A stretch of DNA of 64,000 bases. Origin: Actinoallomurus sp963799975. Lineage in GTDB: Bacteria > Actinomycetota > Actinomycetes > Streptosporangiales > Streptosporangiaceae. Below, piece by piece: positions 28,941 through 38,461 of this stretch. Where the stretch lies: positions 2,108,001 through 2,172,000 of the forward strand of contig CAWCZF010000006.1 of the NCBI GenBank assembly GCA_963799975.1, given 5' to 3'. The position numbers were made by a program, and so were the translations under genes. The first letter of the stretch is position 1; every line of letters starts with the position of its first letter. The notes beneath the pieces are model-generated. The model saw only the letters and a list, made by a program, of their open reading frames with translations. It had not been told where the DNA came from and ran no database searches.

Positions 28941-29413
28941 GCGAACAGCTTCCCCAGCCTCAACTCGGTGATCTTGACTAGCTCGCCGTGCACGACGGAA
29001 CGTTCGGCCGCGGGGTCGTTCTCCAGGCGTTCACGCAGGTCGGCCAGCATCTCCGCGGCTTTGCGGCCGCTGGCGCAGATCAGGAAGACGTGGCCGAACC
29101 GCTCCTCGTACGCCGCGTTGCCCTCCTCGAAGGCGACACGGTCCTCCTCGGCGACGCCGGACTGCTCGCCGCGCGACCACGCGTCCTCGCGAGCCGAGCC
29201 GCCCGGGCGGTCGCCGATGCGCGGGTGCGCGGCCAGCGCTTCCTGGACGTCGGCCCAGTCCAGCTTTCGCACGGCGGCGGCGGCCGCGGCGAACAGGGCG
29301 TCGGCGGAGCCGTACGGGCGGCCGTTCGTCACCATGGCCGCCCAGCGCCGCGACCGGCAGCAGGCGAGCAACTCGGCCTCGGCCTCCTCGCGCGCGAGCG
29401 CGTCGAAGCGCAC
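28937..29413 (-). CDS. OHCU (2-oxo-4-hydroxy-4-carboxy-5-ureidoimidazoline) decarboxylase
   Basis: A 158-residue all-helical decarboxylase that completes urate breakdown to S-allantoin. The catalytic His lies in AAHPRIGD and the family segments GVAEEDRVAFEEGNAAYEERFGHVFLICASGR and ENDPAAE are clear. GTG 29413 is chosen because AGAGGGG lies just upstream and the conserved part starts there. The same frame remains open upstream through the SDR gene, without a stop, which is odd and discussed as a finding. It is the first gene of the leftward purine catabolism operon. Confidence 0.88.
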
Positions 29414-29496
29414 GGCGTCCCCTCTCGTCGATTCCGCCAGTACACACACCTTGGTGATCAGGGGTCTAGCCGAAGATCTCCGAACCCGACCGCCTT

Positions 29497-30304
29497 TTAC
29501 CGGCAACTTTCTCCCATGCCGCAGGCGGGCACCCCGGCTCCAGCCTGCCTGTTCGGTGGGGCGTACGAGCACCTCGTTGATCGCCATGTGCCGCGGCCGG
29601 GTGACGATGTAGCCGATGGCGTCGGCGATGTCGCCCGCCCGCAGCCGCTCCACGTCGCCGAACCGCTCCTTGATCCCGGCGAGCACCTCCGGCCGGTTGT
29701 GCCCGGAAAGCTCGGTGTCGACGGCACCGGGCTCGACCAGCGAGACGCGTACGTGCCGTCCGGTGACCTCCTGGCGCAGCGCCTCGCTGAACGCGCCGAC
29801 GCCGTGCTTGGTCGCGGAGTAGACCGCGTTGCCGGACCGTGCCACCCGCCCGGCGACGGAGCTGATGTTCACGAGGTCGGCGACCTGACGCGGACCCGCT
29901 TCGGCCGCGTTCAGCAGATGCGGCATGGCCGCGTGCGCGCAGTACAGCAGGCCGAGCAGGTTGACCTCGACCATCCGCTGCCACTCCTCCAGCGGCGCGT
30001 CGACGACCGGACCGAGCAGCATCACCCCGGCGTTGTTGATCAGCGTGTCGAGCCGGCCGAGCTCGGCCACCGTACGCTCCACCGCCCCCCGCGCCTGCTC
30101 CTCGACGGTGACGTCGCCCTCGATCACCAGCGCCCTCCCGCCACCGTCCCTGATCTTGTCCCCGAGCTCCTCAAGCCGCTCGGCCCGCCGTGCCACGAGC
30201 GCGACCGCCGCCCCTTCGGCGGCCAGCGCGACCGCGGTCGCCTCCCCGATGCCGCTCGAAGCCCCGGTGACCAGCGCGACGGTTCCCTCAAGCCGATCCG
30301 ACAT
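29497..30304 (-). CDS. Short-chain dehydrogenase/reductase; 3' end uncertain
   Basis: A classical NAD(P)-dependent SDR, ~260 residues: TGASSGIG cofactor site, NNAG, catalytic Ser in VNISSVAG, and YSATK (YxxxK). The C-terminus EVLVRPTEQA matches a clavulanate-dehydrogenase-like/YdfG-like SDR end. ATG 30304 has AGGAG five bases upstream. The frame does not meet a stop after PTEQA and runs into the OHCU decarboxylase; a one-base shift near 29555 would instead end it at 29497, which I use as the boundary. Substrate unknown. Confidence 0.75.
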
Positions 30305-30589
30305 GTCTTCTCCTATGAGGGCGTCCGTTTTGGTTGCCGTCCACATTGAGGGTTTCATGCGCCACGGGTCCCACTCGCCAGAGGACCTGTTGATCGCAGG
30401 TTCGCGAATGACGCTAGGGGCTGGGGGCGGTTGCCGGTCGACGGCACTCTGAGAACTCCGGCCGTCAGCGCGGCGTCCAGCTCCTGGTCCTACGCTGGTC
30501 GACCAGGAGTGGAGACTGAGAGGAGTCGGGCGGAAACGTGGCGGCGGAAGGTGGCGAACAGTGCCAAAGCGAGCGGCCGTGCCCTGGCG

Positions 30590-31085
30590 CAGCGAGCTGG
30601 GCCGCCGATGGCTCGCCCGTCGCTCCAGCTCCGCCGACCGGTCCGCCAGCTTCCGCGCGCGGTCGTGCCCGGACCGCGCCTGTAGCGCGTCGAACGCGGC
30701 CTGCGCGGGGTGCACGCCCTGGGTCGCCAGCACCAGCCCGAGCGCCTCGACCACGCCCTTGTCCACACGCACGCTTCCGTCGGCGGCCGCCAAGCCGCTC
30801 GCGGTCGACCGCCCCGTTCCCACCCACGAGCCACGGTGACCGCGCCACGTGCAGCTCGGCGACTAGAACCCGCTCGTCCAGCTGGAGCACCTGGCAGTAT
30901 CGTCGCCGGTAGTCCGGCCCTGGCGCGTGGTCCCCCCGTTTTGACTGGCGGACCATGTCGACCGCTTGCCTGATCTCGGGTGGCCGGTGGTCGCCGGGCG
31001 CGGCACGCAGTCGGGCGGCGAGTTGTGACCGTGACCAGCCTCGGTCCTGTCGTTCGGCCCGCAGCCGAGACGGCGCTCAGGATGG
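30590..31085 (-). pseudogene. Broken XRE/helix-turn-helix regulator
   Basis: On the minus strand a helix-turn-helix is recognisable (RLRAERQDRGWSRSQLAARL) followed by a segment HAPGPDYRRRYCQVLQLDE, typical of actinomycete XRE regulators with Gxx-P-x-YR-LLC-lF-ld-e endings. The N-terminal frame has an in-frame TGA directly upstream and no start codon, and the frame shifts again near 30800 into ADGSVRVDKGVVEALGLVLATQ. Upstream of the HTH another frame reads a plausible N-terminus. I call it a remnant, though assembly indels could mimic this. Both flanks, 30305-30590 and 31086-31305, hold nothing else I can identify. Confidence 0.45.
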
Positions 31086-31305
31086 CGAGCGACAGAGCGT
31101 GAACGACGCTGGGTGATCCGATCGGCCGAGCACCCTTGGGTGACCGTGCCACCGAACGGTGAGCGAACAGACGGCGACCACGATCAGGGTGCACGGTCGC
31201 CGAGCCCTCCGTCCGCATCTCTATCCATTTGGCGATCCGCACGCATTATTGTTGCCAGGGAAGGTGCCTTCCATGAAGGCTGGGTGGCGCCGGGAGAGGA
31301 ACCTG

Positions 31306-31821
31306 ATGGCAGTCTCCAAGCCTCGTAGCGTCCTGATCGTCGTGGCAGGCATCGTTCTGCTGCTCGTCGGCGTCGGCGTGGGGTGGTGGGCCTGGGGAGG
31401 CGGTGCCGGGGAGCGGGACAGTCGGGGCACGACACTCGGGACGCTGTTAGCGCTGCTGGGACTGCTACTCACGCTGGCCGGCTGGTTCATACCCACCTCA
31501 GGCCACCGGTCAGTCAAGAAGACATCTCAGCAGGCCCGCCGTGGCTCCGTTCAGGCCGGTGGCCACATCACCGGCGCGGTGGCCACGGGACGGAACGCCG
31601 TCGCCACCGCTCCTTCCCCGCCGCCTGCCCCCACTCACGCCGCCGGAGAATTCTCATCGGGTCGTATCGTCAATCAGCAGGCCGGCGCCGGTGCCGTGCA
31701 GGCAGCCGGTGACATCACCGGAGCCGTCGCGACCGGGAAGAACTCGCAGGCCGGCCGGCCACCGCAACCTTCCGACGAAGCACACCCGGTGTCTGACGGC
31801 GATCCGCCAGGGACTTCGTAA
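31306..31821 (+). CDS. Small two-helix membrane protein with two Gln/Gly repeats (candidate NLR-controlled effector)
   Basis: A 171-residue protein. Residues 8-30 and 44-62 are strongly hydrophobic, predicting two membrane helices. The C-terminal half carries two copies of an 18-residue motif, at 80-97 and 129-146: [GS]-[SA]-V-Q-A-[GA]-G-x-I-T-G-A-V-A-T-G-[RK]-N, separated by a Pro-rich linker. A third copy is at the N-terminus of the adjacent NACHT protein. ATG 31306 has GGGAGAGG upstream; an in-frame ATG at 31273 adds 11 residues. No enzyme domain is seen. By analogy with HET-S/NWD2-type and bacterial amyloid-signalling pairs, it may be a membrane-damaging effector triggered by motif templating; this is inference. 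Confidence 0.75.
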   Translation: MAVSKPRSVLIVVAGIVLLLVGVGVGWWAWGGGAGERDSRGTTLGTLLALLGLLLTLAGWFIPTSGHRSVKKTSQQARRGSVQAGGHITGAVATGRNAVATAPSPPPAPTHAAGEFSSGRIVNQQAGAGAVQAAGDITGAVATGKNSQAGRPPQPSDEAHPVSDGDPPGTS

Positions 31822-31823
31822 GC

Positions 31824-33998
31824 ATGCCGACAGGGATGGGCCCGCAGGACCGCGGTAAGGACCAGATCGAGCAGAGCGCGGGCGACCAGGCCGTGCAAGC
31901 GGGCGGAAACATCACCGGTCCGGTCGCCACGGCGGACAACGCCACGGCGACCTACCTTGATCACTCCGTCCACCACCACTATTCGGTCCCTGCGCCCGGG
32001 GAAGACGGCAGCCGGGCTCGCTTGCGGGAGAACTACCTCAAGAAGCTGGGAGAACTCCTCGCGCGCAGGCCGATAGGTGCGGCAGGACCGCTGGCCGTGG
32101 AGTGGCAGGCACCCGACGACTCGCGCAGGTCGGACCCCGGCGCGCTTATCGCCGAGTGTTTCGCCAGGAGGCGGGTCATCTTGCGCGGGCCTGCGGGCGC
32201 GGGCAAGTCCGTGCTCCTGCGCCGGGCCGCGCTCCAAAGCCTCGAGTCGGGAAGCGCCATTCCGGTCATCCTTGACCTGAGCCACTGGAAGCCCGCGCAC
32301 TCTCAGGCGATCGGCGAGATCAGCGAATCCAGCGAGGCTCGCCGTCAGCAGTTCGCTGTCATGGCGCGTACCTCTGTCGTGCCCATCAACCTGAGCACGT
32401 TCGAGGAGTTCCTCGAACTGAGCGAGGTGGTGCTGTTCGTCGACGGGCTGAACGAGGTCGCGAGCCAGGCAACCTCCATCACCATCCTGAACACGATAGA
32501 CGCCTACCTGCAGGAGCATCCCTTGAGCCTGTCCTCCCTGGTAGCCGATCGAAGCCACCACGACGGAGCCACCGACCTGTCGCCTTGGACGGAACTCGAC
32601 CTGCGCCCCTTGACCAGGGACGCGATCGAAACGGTCTTGTCTGCACACTTCTCGGCCGACCTACGTGCAGTCATATCGGATGCCGACAGGGCGCTGCTGG
32701 GGCGTCCGTTCTTCCTCGAACAGGCGATCTCGACGGGCAGACCGGCGCTGGGATCCGTGGAGAGCAGCCTCGAACGGTTCTATATACATCAGGAGCGCCT
32801 GACGAAGGATGATCTCGACCGGCTGAGCACCATGGCCTTCGAGATGTACCGAAACAGCACGCGGTCGGCAACGCCGTCGTTCGCCAAGAAATGGCTTACC
32901 GAAGCGACCGCCGGCCGCCTGATCGCGGACGGCACCCTGGTCAAGTCGACGAACGACGAGATTCAGTTCGACCACCAGATCAAGAACGACTTCCTTGCCG
33001 CACGCCACCTCGCACGACATGAGGAGGAGTGGAACTCAGACTCGTTCAACCGCGTGACCTTCTCCGCGAACTCGACGGAGCTGCTCCTAGCCGCGCTGAG
33101 GATGCTCGCGTCCCCTGCAACAGGCGACAGGTTCCTGCAGGCCGTCTACAACTGGCATTGGCTCTATGCCGTCAAAACCGTCGGCGTGTCCACGGACGGC
33201 GTAGGGAAGCTGTTCTCGGAGGAGGTGGAGGTCTGGCTCGTCTGCTGCGCTGCGGAAAAGGTGCTCGATCCGCTCGTCTGGACGAGCGAGGCGACGAAGG
33301 CGATGCTCGAAGGCCTGCCGAACTCCATCTTCCGCCGCGCGGCCGCCGTACGGTCGGCCGAGGACATCATCCATCTGAGCCACTCCATCGACTCCGACGA
33401 GAACTGGTTCCTACGGTGGCGAAGAACCTTGGGCCTCGATTCGGATCACCCGGGCCGCGAGGAGGACCTCCAGTTCCTGGCCAGCGATGACCCCGTAATG
33501 GCGTGGGCGGTCTCGAATGCCGCCAAACGGTGGTCCCTCGACGAAGCGGATCTGCGGCAGCTCCGGGCCATCTATCGATCGACGAGCGACACCGACATTC
33601 GCTGGCGGGTCGTTCACACGCTTGGGGCTTTCCGGACGTCGGCGAATGCGGATCTGCTCTTCGATGCCTTGGACAAGGAGCGGGGCGAGTGGGTGCGCTA
33701 CGGCGCGATCAGATCGCTGGTCGAGTTGGCGATCGAGGGCACCGATGACGAGAGGACTCTCGTTCTCGAGGGCCTGCGGCTACGTCTCGGCGGCCTGACC
33801 ACCCGGCTGCAACTGAAACTGGGTGAAGCGGTCTTCGTCTCCCATCCTCCCGAAGGCTGGGCCGAGACCGTCGGGCCCTTGCTTCGCGAGGCCGCCTCAC
33901 GACAACAGCTCCTGGTGGACGTCGATCGCTGGCGCATGCTGATCCGGCAGTTCGACAAGTATGAGCGCGGACTTCAGATCACGCCGCCCAGTCGCTGA
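31824..33998 (+). CDS. NACHT (STAND) NTPase with N-terminal repeat motif and C-terminal HEAT-like repeats
   Basis: A 724-residue NLR-like protein. Residues 22-39 hold the QAVQAGGNITG-PVAT motif shared with the preceding membrane protein. A NACHT domain follows: Walker A GPAGAGKS at 122-129, Walker B VLFVDGLNE at 203-211 with the small-residue NACHT pattern, and a sensor-1-like ADRS near 241-244. From about residue 500 the C-terminus reads as alpha-helical HEAT-like repeats (DPVMAWAVSNAAKRW, DIRWRVVHTLGAF, GEWVRYGAIRSLVELA). Bacterial NACHT proteins are often anti-phage sensors; the repeats would recognise the trigger. It begins 2 bases after the membrane protein stop, so the two form an operon. 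GC is lower than in flanking regions. Confidence 0.85.
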   Translation: MPTGMGPQDRGKDQIEQSAGDQAVQAGGNITGPVATADNATATYLDHSVHHHYSVPAPGEDGSRARLRENYLKKLGELLARRPIGAAGPLAVEWQAPDDSRRSDPGALIAECFARRRVILRGPAGAGKSVLLRRAALQSLESGSAIPVILDLSHWKPAHSQAIGEISESSEARRQQFAVMARTSVVPINLSTFEEFLELSEVVLFVDGLNEVASQATSITILNTIDAYLQEHPLSLSSLVADRSHHDGATDLSPWTELDLRPLTRDAIETVLSAHFSADLRAVISDADRALLGRPFFLEQAISTGRPALGSVESSLERFYIHQERLTKDDLDRLSTMAFEMYRNSTRSATPSFAKKWLTEATAGRLIADGTLVKSTNDEIQFDHQIKNDFLAARHLARHEEEWNSDSFNRVTFSANSTELLLAALRMLASPATGDRFLQAVYNWHWLYAVKTVGVSTDGVGKLFSEEVEVWLVCCAAEKVLDPLVWTSEATKAMLEGLPNSIFRRAAAVRSAEDIIHLSHSIDSDENWFLRWRRTLGLDSDHPGREEDLQFLASDDPVMAWAVSNAAKRWSLDEADLRQLRAIYRSTSDTDIRWRVVHTLGAFRTSANADLLFDALDKERGEWVRYGAIRSLVELAIEGTDDERTLVLEGLRLRLGGLTTRLQLKLGEAVFVSHPPEGWAETVGPLLREAASRQQLLVDVDRWRMLIRQFDKYERGLQITPPSR

Positions 33999-34666
33999 TC
34001 GCCTCTGTAGGTGCGGACCGTACTGCGCAGTAGATCCCGGCGGATGACGAGCGACCAATCCCACTGGGGATCCGGCATCCCTAGCACCTCCGCAGCGGCG
34101 GATCGTAGATATTGACGTCTCACAGATGCCGGCGGAAAGGCGACGAGAGAGTGCTCACCGTCTGAGCAGAGAAGATAGGGACGAGCGGTTCCGGCAATCT
34201 CCGACCAGCTCGTGATGTCCGAGAGCGCGGTGAGTTCCAGCCCGTCACGCCGCATGACGGCAACCAGCCCCGTGGCCGCCACGGGCAGCACGTGAACGTG
34301 AGCATGAGCGATACAGGCGCCGCCGGACTGGTCGGAAGCGGCCCCGTGTTCGAAGAGCGCCACCGAGCCGTACGCCCGGCCAAGCCAGTCTCTGGCTTTC
34401 CGAGTGACCTGCACCGCCTCGCGCCGATGGTCCAGCATCGAGCTTGCGAAACTTAGATAATGCCTCTTGGGCACCACCAATAAATGGCCCTCGACTAACG
34501 GTGATATATCTACCACTATGGCGAAGTTGTTGGTCTCCAGTAATATTCTGCTCGGCGGATCACCCTCGTACGTTCTGCTGAATTCGGTGGTGGCACTTCC
34601 GGATAATTCAGCACAAAGATCGGATCCGTCGCACTTCCATCCTCGGTCATCGCTCACCGAACTCAA
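33974..34666 (-). CDS. HIT-family protein
   Basis: A 230-residue histidine-triad protein. The HIT motif HAHVHVLP (H-x-H-x-H) is at about residue 138-145, with the upstream LETNNFAIVVDISPLVEGHLLVVPKRHYLSF cut here to its parts (FAIVVD, GHLLVVPKRH) typical of HIT hydrolases/transferases acting on nucleotide phosphoesters such as dinucleoside polyphosphates or AMP conjugates. It has ~90 extra C-terminal residues. An N-terminal CDGSDLCAEL segment may bind metal. Its 3' end overlaps the NACHT 3' end by 25 bp (convergent), and it is divergent from the HD hydrolase gene with a 152-bp gap. Confidence 0.8.
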   Translation of the reverse strand: MSSVSDDRGWKCDGSDLCAELSGSATTEFSRTYEGDPPSRILLETNNFAIVVDISPLVEGHLLVVPKRHYLSFASSMLDHRREAVQVTRKARDWLGRAYGSVALFEHGAASDQSGGACIAHAHVHVLPVAATGLVAVMRRDGLELTALSDITSWSEIAGTARPYLLCSDGEHSLVAFPPASVRRQYLRSAAAEVLGMPDPQWDWSLVIRRDLLRSTVRTYRGDQRLGGVI

Positions 34667-34818
34667 CCCTCCGACGACGAGCAGCCCACGTCCATTGTGT
34701 CACGATTCCGCCGACACCACGAGACACGCAACATCGATTGGTTCAAAAGCTGGACACCTTGCCAGCAGGGACGTGAGAGACTCCGGGGCACACGCCACCG
34801 AGGTCTCTGAAGGATGGG

Positions 34819-36120
34819 ATGGCTCCGATGAGCAGCCGGGAAGTCCGCGACGCCGTACACGGATTGATCGACTTGGCCGAGCACGAGTGGAAGGTGGTGG
34901 ACTCGCCCGCGTTTCAGCGGCTACGAGGTGTCCAGCAACTCCCCTTGACCCACCTCGTCTATCCCGGAGCCCGGCACAGCAGGTTCGAACACTGCATCGG
35001 CGCCTGTCATCTCGCCGGGCGGATGGCCGACCGCCTCGGGTTGGAACCGAGCGAGCGGCAACGCATACGAGCGGCCGCACTGGTCCATGATGTCGGGCAT
35101 GGCCCTTTCTCCCAGGTCGGCGAGTTCATCTTCGAGGAGCTGACGGGCCAGACGCACGTACACGAGAAGATCTCGGCCGCAATAGTCCGGTTCCACGCAC
35201 CGATCCAGTCCGTCCTGGGCACCGATGCGGAATGGATCGCAGAGTTGCTCACCGGCACCGGGCACGGCGCCACGCGGTCGGTTGGGCGTGACATCATCTC
35301 CGGATCGGCCGACATCGACAAGATGGACTACCTCCTGCGTGACAGTTACTTCTGCGGCGTTGACCATGGTCGTTTCGATATTGACAAGCTGATCGAAGCG
35401 GCCAGGCTCGTTCGCGATCACAACGGTGACTACCTCGCCTACGACTGCGACGGCATATTCGCCGTCGAGAGTCTCCTCCTCGCGCGGTATCACATGCATC
35501 GCCAGGTTTACGGGCACAAGACCCGGCTGGGTATCGACAAGATGCTCATCCGAGCCATTGTCTTCGGCGTCCACGAGGGCCTGCTTCCACACCGGGTGTT
35601 CGCTCCCGAAAATCTTGATGCCGACTTCGTCGAGGAGTACATCGGCTGGGACGACCATCGGACGCTGGCCACACTGGCGGAGGCTCCTGACTCTCGCGCC
35701 GGCGAGATAGTACGCGCATTGCTCAAGCGTCGTCTGATGAAGTTGGTCGTCAAGCTCGACGTAGGCGATCTCGCCGGTGCCCAGACCGGCCAAAGGCCGG
35801 CGGAGACTCTGACCAAGGAGCACACAGCCGTCGAGAAGCTCATCGCGGACGCCGCTGGCGTCGATCCGATGTGGGTGGCGGTGCATGCAGAAGAGCCACA
35901 GAAATCGGTCAAGGAAGTCTCCATGATCGATGGGCACACTAGGTTGGTCGGGAAATTCACCGAACTTTCCGACGTGTTCAGGAGCGGTGGCCCGCGGCCG
36001 CGGCCATCAGTGTCCGTTTATGCCCTCCTGCCGGAAGGAACCGATGCGTTCTCGGCCAATGAGCACACCGCGATCCGGCGCGTCGCTATGGAAGCGCTGA
36101 CTCAGGTGAGTGGGGCATAA
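34819..36120 (+). CDS. HD-domain phosphohydrolase, SAMHD1/dGTPase-like
   Basis: A 433-residue HD protein. The metal-binding set is visible: HSRFEH near 53-58, the HD pair in LVHDVGHGPFSQ (90-91) and the distal Asp in SADIDKMDYLLRDSY. This H...HD...D arrangement with the YPGARHSRFEHCIG start is that of SAMHD1-like/dGTPase-type deoxynucleotide triphosphohydrolases, which deplete dNTPs and in bacteria can act in phage defence. The GVDHGRFDIDKLI segment is also characteristic. ATG 34819 is used; ATG 34828 is an equally possible start. Convergent with the SAHH-like gene. Confidence 0.85.
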   Translation: MAPMSSREVRDAVHGLIDLAEHEWKVVDSPAFQRLRGVQQLPLTHLVYPGARHSRFEHCIGACHLAGRMADRLGLEPSERQRIRAAALVHDVGHGPFSQVGEFIFEELTGQTHVHEKISAAIVRFHAPIQSVLGTDAEWIAELLTGTGHGATRSVGRDIISGSADIDKMDYLLRDSYFCGVDHGRFDIDKLIEAARLVRDHNGDYLAYDCDGIFAVESLLLARYHMHRQVYGHKTRLGIDKMLIRAIVFGVHEGLLPHRVFAPENLDADFVEEYIGWDDHRTLATLAEAPDSRAGEIVRALLKRRLMKLVVKLDVGDLAGAQTGQRPAETLTKEHTAVEKLIADAAGVDPMWVAVHAEEPQKSVKEVSMIDGHTRLVGKFTELSDVFRSGGPRPRPSVSVYALLPEGTDAFSANEHTAIRRVAMEALTQVSGA

Positions 36121-36140
36121 CTGCGAGCTAGACTCGCGAA

Positions 36141-37389
36141 TCAGTGATTCTCCGATCCAAGCCGCGTGTACTCATCTATGATCATCTGCTCGATGTTCTC
36201 GTCCAGCTTCACGACACCCAATCGTGTCTCGCTGGCGGCTTGTAACACTCCAGCCAAGAGCAGGGCGCGGGTCAGTTGGATGGCGGACGGAGCTATCGGG
36301 TCCGGTCCTCCCTCGAAATCAACGGGAAAGCCGCCCTTCAGGAGGTAGTGGTATCCGCCTGCGGCGCTGAACCGGTAGTGCCTGTCCCACGGCGCCTCCG
36401 GATCTTCTCTGGCAAGCCCGCTGCCCCGCAGGTCATAGACCGCGCTCGCGCCCTCGCCCGAGCGAAGCTCCCATGCCGCGAACTCCAGGTCCGATGACCC
36501 CATGTTGGCGAGGATCGAGCCGGGTTGCAGCATTCCGTGCAAGCCGGCCGGAAAGGAGATTCCACCCGTCGAAGCCGCCACCACGCACTTCCGGACGAAC
36601 GGCGTATGGAGATCGTCGACGATCGGAAAGCCGTCGGCCGCCGCCGAGCACCGAGTCGCCACCGTGTTGTCGTACACGGTGACGGCATAGCCTTGCGCCC
36701 TCAGACGAAGTGCCGCCGCTCGGCCGACTGCTCCGTAGCCGATGAGGAAGACCTCGTTCAGGTCTCCGAACAGGCTGCGGCCCGACTCCAGAAGATGTTG
36801 GAGATTGTGGACCATCGAGTCGGCGATCAACGGTGCCTCAAGGTGCAGTTTGGCCCGGCTTCGTCCGATGTTGACGACAGGGAAACGCGGCGGGAGGGCG
36901 TTCGCCACGCGTATTCCGCGAGTAGTCTGTTCGACTGCCGTGATATGGAAGCCTGGCGGAAAAAGCTCGTGCGCGCGGGAGAGAGCGTGGCCTCCGTCGT
37001 CCAGCAGCAATAAGCCTCGGACGGTGCGCGACTCACTCCGCGCGTGCGCCAGGGCTGACGCGACCGCCTCGGCCAGGATCGCATCATACGGTTCGTTTCG
37101 CTGTTCCATGGAACAGGGGATTGAAGACGCGTATCCCTAAGTCGCGGAGCATACCGAGCGCCGTCTCGTTAGTGGAATAGCCCTTTCCCACGATCTGCAT
37201 CCGGCTCAGGTTCGCGCCACACCGGGAAAGCGACTCGATAAGCGCACCGGTACTCGCCAGGAGATGTTGTACACACACAAACGAGAAGGTGGAGAGTGGC
37301 TGGGCAGCTTCTACGTCGAAAATTTCTTCTACATATTCAAGCAGCCGGAGGCGCGGAAAGGACGGAACAGATGAACGCGAGTCATGCAC
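36141..37389 (-). CDS. S-adenosylhomocysteine hydrolase-like NAD-binding protein, in two overlapping frames
   Basis: Two frames together resemble a shortened S-adenosylhomocysteine hydrolase. Frame 1 (37389-37084, 101 residues) carries FVCVQHLLASTGALIESL and GKGYSTNETALGML, like the substrate-domain start. Frame 2 (37109-36141, 322 residues) has LLLLDDGGHAL, AVEQTTRGIRVANAL (EQT-TRG as in SAHH), the Rossmann motif FLIGYGAVGRAAALRL and a NMGSSDLEFA segment. They overlap by 26 bp, so either one gene with a one-base insertion near 37100 or two coupled genes. GTG 37389 has GGAGAGGG upstream. The usual catalytic residues cannot be confirmed, so true SAH hydrolysis is doubtful. Part of a three-gene leftward cassette. 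Confidence 0.65.
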
Positions 37390-37417
37390 GGCCCTCTCCA
37401 GTATTCGTCACCGAGAA

Positions 37418-38461
37418 TCAAACGCGATCAGCGATGAGCTGCTCTTCGTGGCCTTTAGCGTCGAACAGTTTGAAGAAGGCGATGCGGCCACCGCTGTCCG
37501 CACGCCCCTGGAATTCCAGGGTCTCGAGCCCGAACTCGTCGTCCAGGGCGATCATGTAGTGAGGCAGATCGAAGGGCGGCGTCCATAGCTGGCCGCACAA
37601 TGAGCCTGGCCACCTGCTCGGCGATTGCCAGGCTCCGGGCATCGACGAATCCACGCAACCTGCTGAAAGACCAGTCACCGCGCGACATGGCAACCTCGGC
37701 GATCTGCGGGTCCAGACTGGTTCGTAGTCTCGGCCCACGATCGGGCGCACGAGACGCCAGGTAGTGCGGATGCTGATAGTCGGGTTCCACCGTGACGAGA
37801 ATGACCTGGCGCGGAGACGCCGACTCGAGAGAACGCAAGCGGGACGTGCCGAGCATGAGCATGATCTGCATCTGGGCAGGCGAGCCCACGCAGGACAGGG
37901 TGCAGACGAAGTGCTGGCGTTCAGCTCCGGCTCGCCTTTTCCCGGTGGATCGAACACAACGACCAGCTCGGTCACCGCGGGATCGTTTATCCACGTGAGA
38001 TATCCGCCGTACGGTCCCCGACCGACGTAGGCGGTATCGTTGAGAAAGGAGTCGACTTCCTCGGCCGTTTTGATGCCTGTCTGCCAGGGACCGTTGCCGA
38101 GGTGGGGATTGGTCGAGCGGCACACCTTCGGTCCGATCGAGAAGCCAGCCTCAACGCCTGACAGCATGGCACTTCGGATGGCTTCGCGATCGTCGGCAGA
38201 GAAGACCTCTTGCCTGATCCTCCAATCCTCTGGAACAAGACCTAATAGGTCGGTTACAATGGCCTTTTCTGACTTCCCGGATGCGGCGACGCACCACCGA
38301 CCCGACGGCGTCCTTGATGTCGCGGTCTCCATCGGGCATGGGTAGTTGAACACCTGCCACGAACTCATACTGCCGTGGTCCTCACCCATCCGCCAAACGT
38401 TCGACCTGTGCCCGAGACCTGCATCCTCCGGCTCTTGTAGTTTCTCCACGAAAGAGTTCAC
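37418..38461 (-). CDS. Protein of unknown function in PPDK-like/SAHH-like cassette
   Basis: About 347 residues that I do not recognise. It starts with GTG 38461 overlapping the preceding stop (GTGA), with GGAAGG upstream. Visible blocks include SSWQVFNYPCPMETATSRTP, SEKAIVTDLLGLVPEDW, GVEAGFSIGPKVCRSTNPHLG, YLTWINDPAVTELVVVFDPPGK and, at the end, HYMIALDDEFGLETLEFQGR. The middle third reads well only in another frame (LMLGTSRLRSLESASPRQVILVTVEPD), entered near 37925 and left near 37590, two compensating shifts. No membrane segment or known catalytic motif is seen. It probably acts with its two neighbours, given the tight spacing (28 bp to the next gene). Confidence 0.55.
   Translation of the reverse strand: MNSFVEKLQEPEDAGLGHRSNVWRMGEDHGSMSSWQVFNYPCPMETATSRTPSGRWCVAASGKSEKAIVTDLLGLVPEDWRIRQEVFSADDREAIRSAMLSGVEAGFSIGPKVCRSTNPHLGNGPWQTGIKTAEEVDSFLNDTAYVGRGPYGGYLTWINDPAVTELVVVFDPPGKGEPELNASTSSAPCPAWARLPRCRSCSCSARPACVLSSRRLRARSFSSRWNPTISIRTTWRLVRPIVGRDYEPVWTRRSPRLPCRAVTGLSAGCVDSSMPGAWQSPSRWPGSLCGQLWTPPFDLPHYMIALDDEFGLETLEFQGRADSGGRIAFFKLFDAKGHEEQLIADRV

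Noticed and set aside
30490..31242. A 250-codon minus-strand frame as a real gene
   Set aside because: Composition is shadow-like; the HTH similarity is in a different frame, so I annotate a broken XRE regulator instead.
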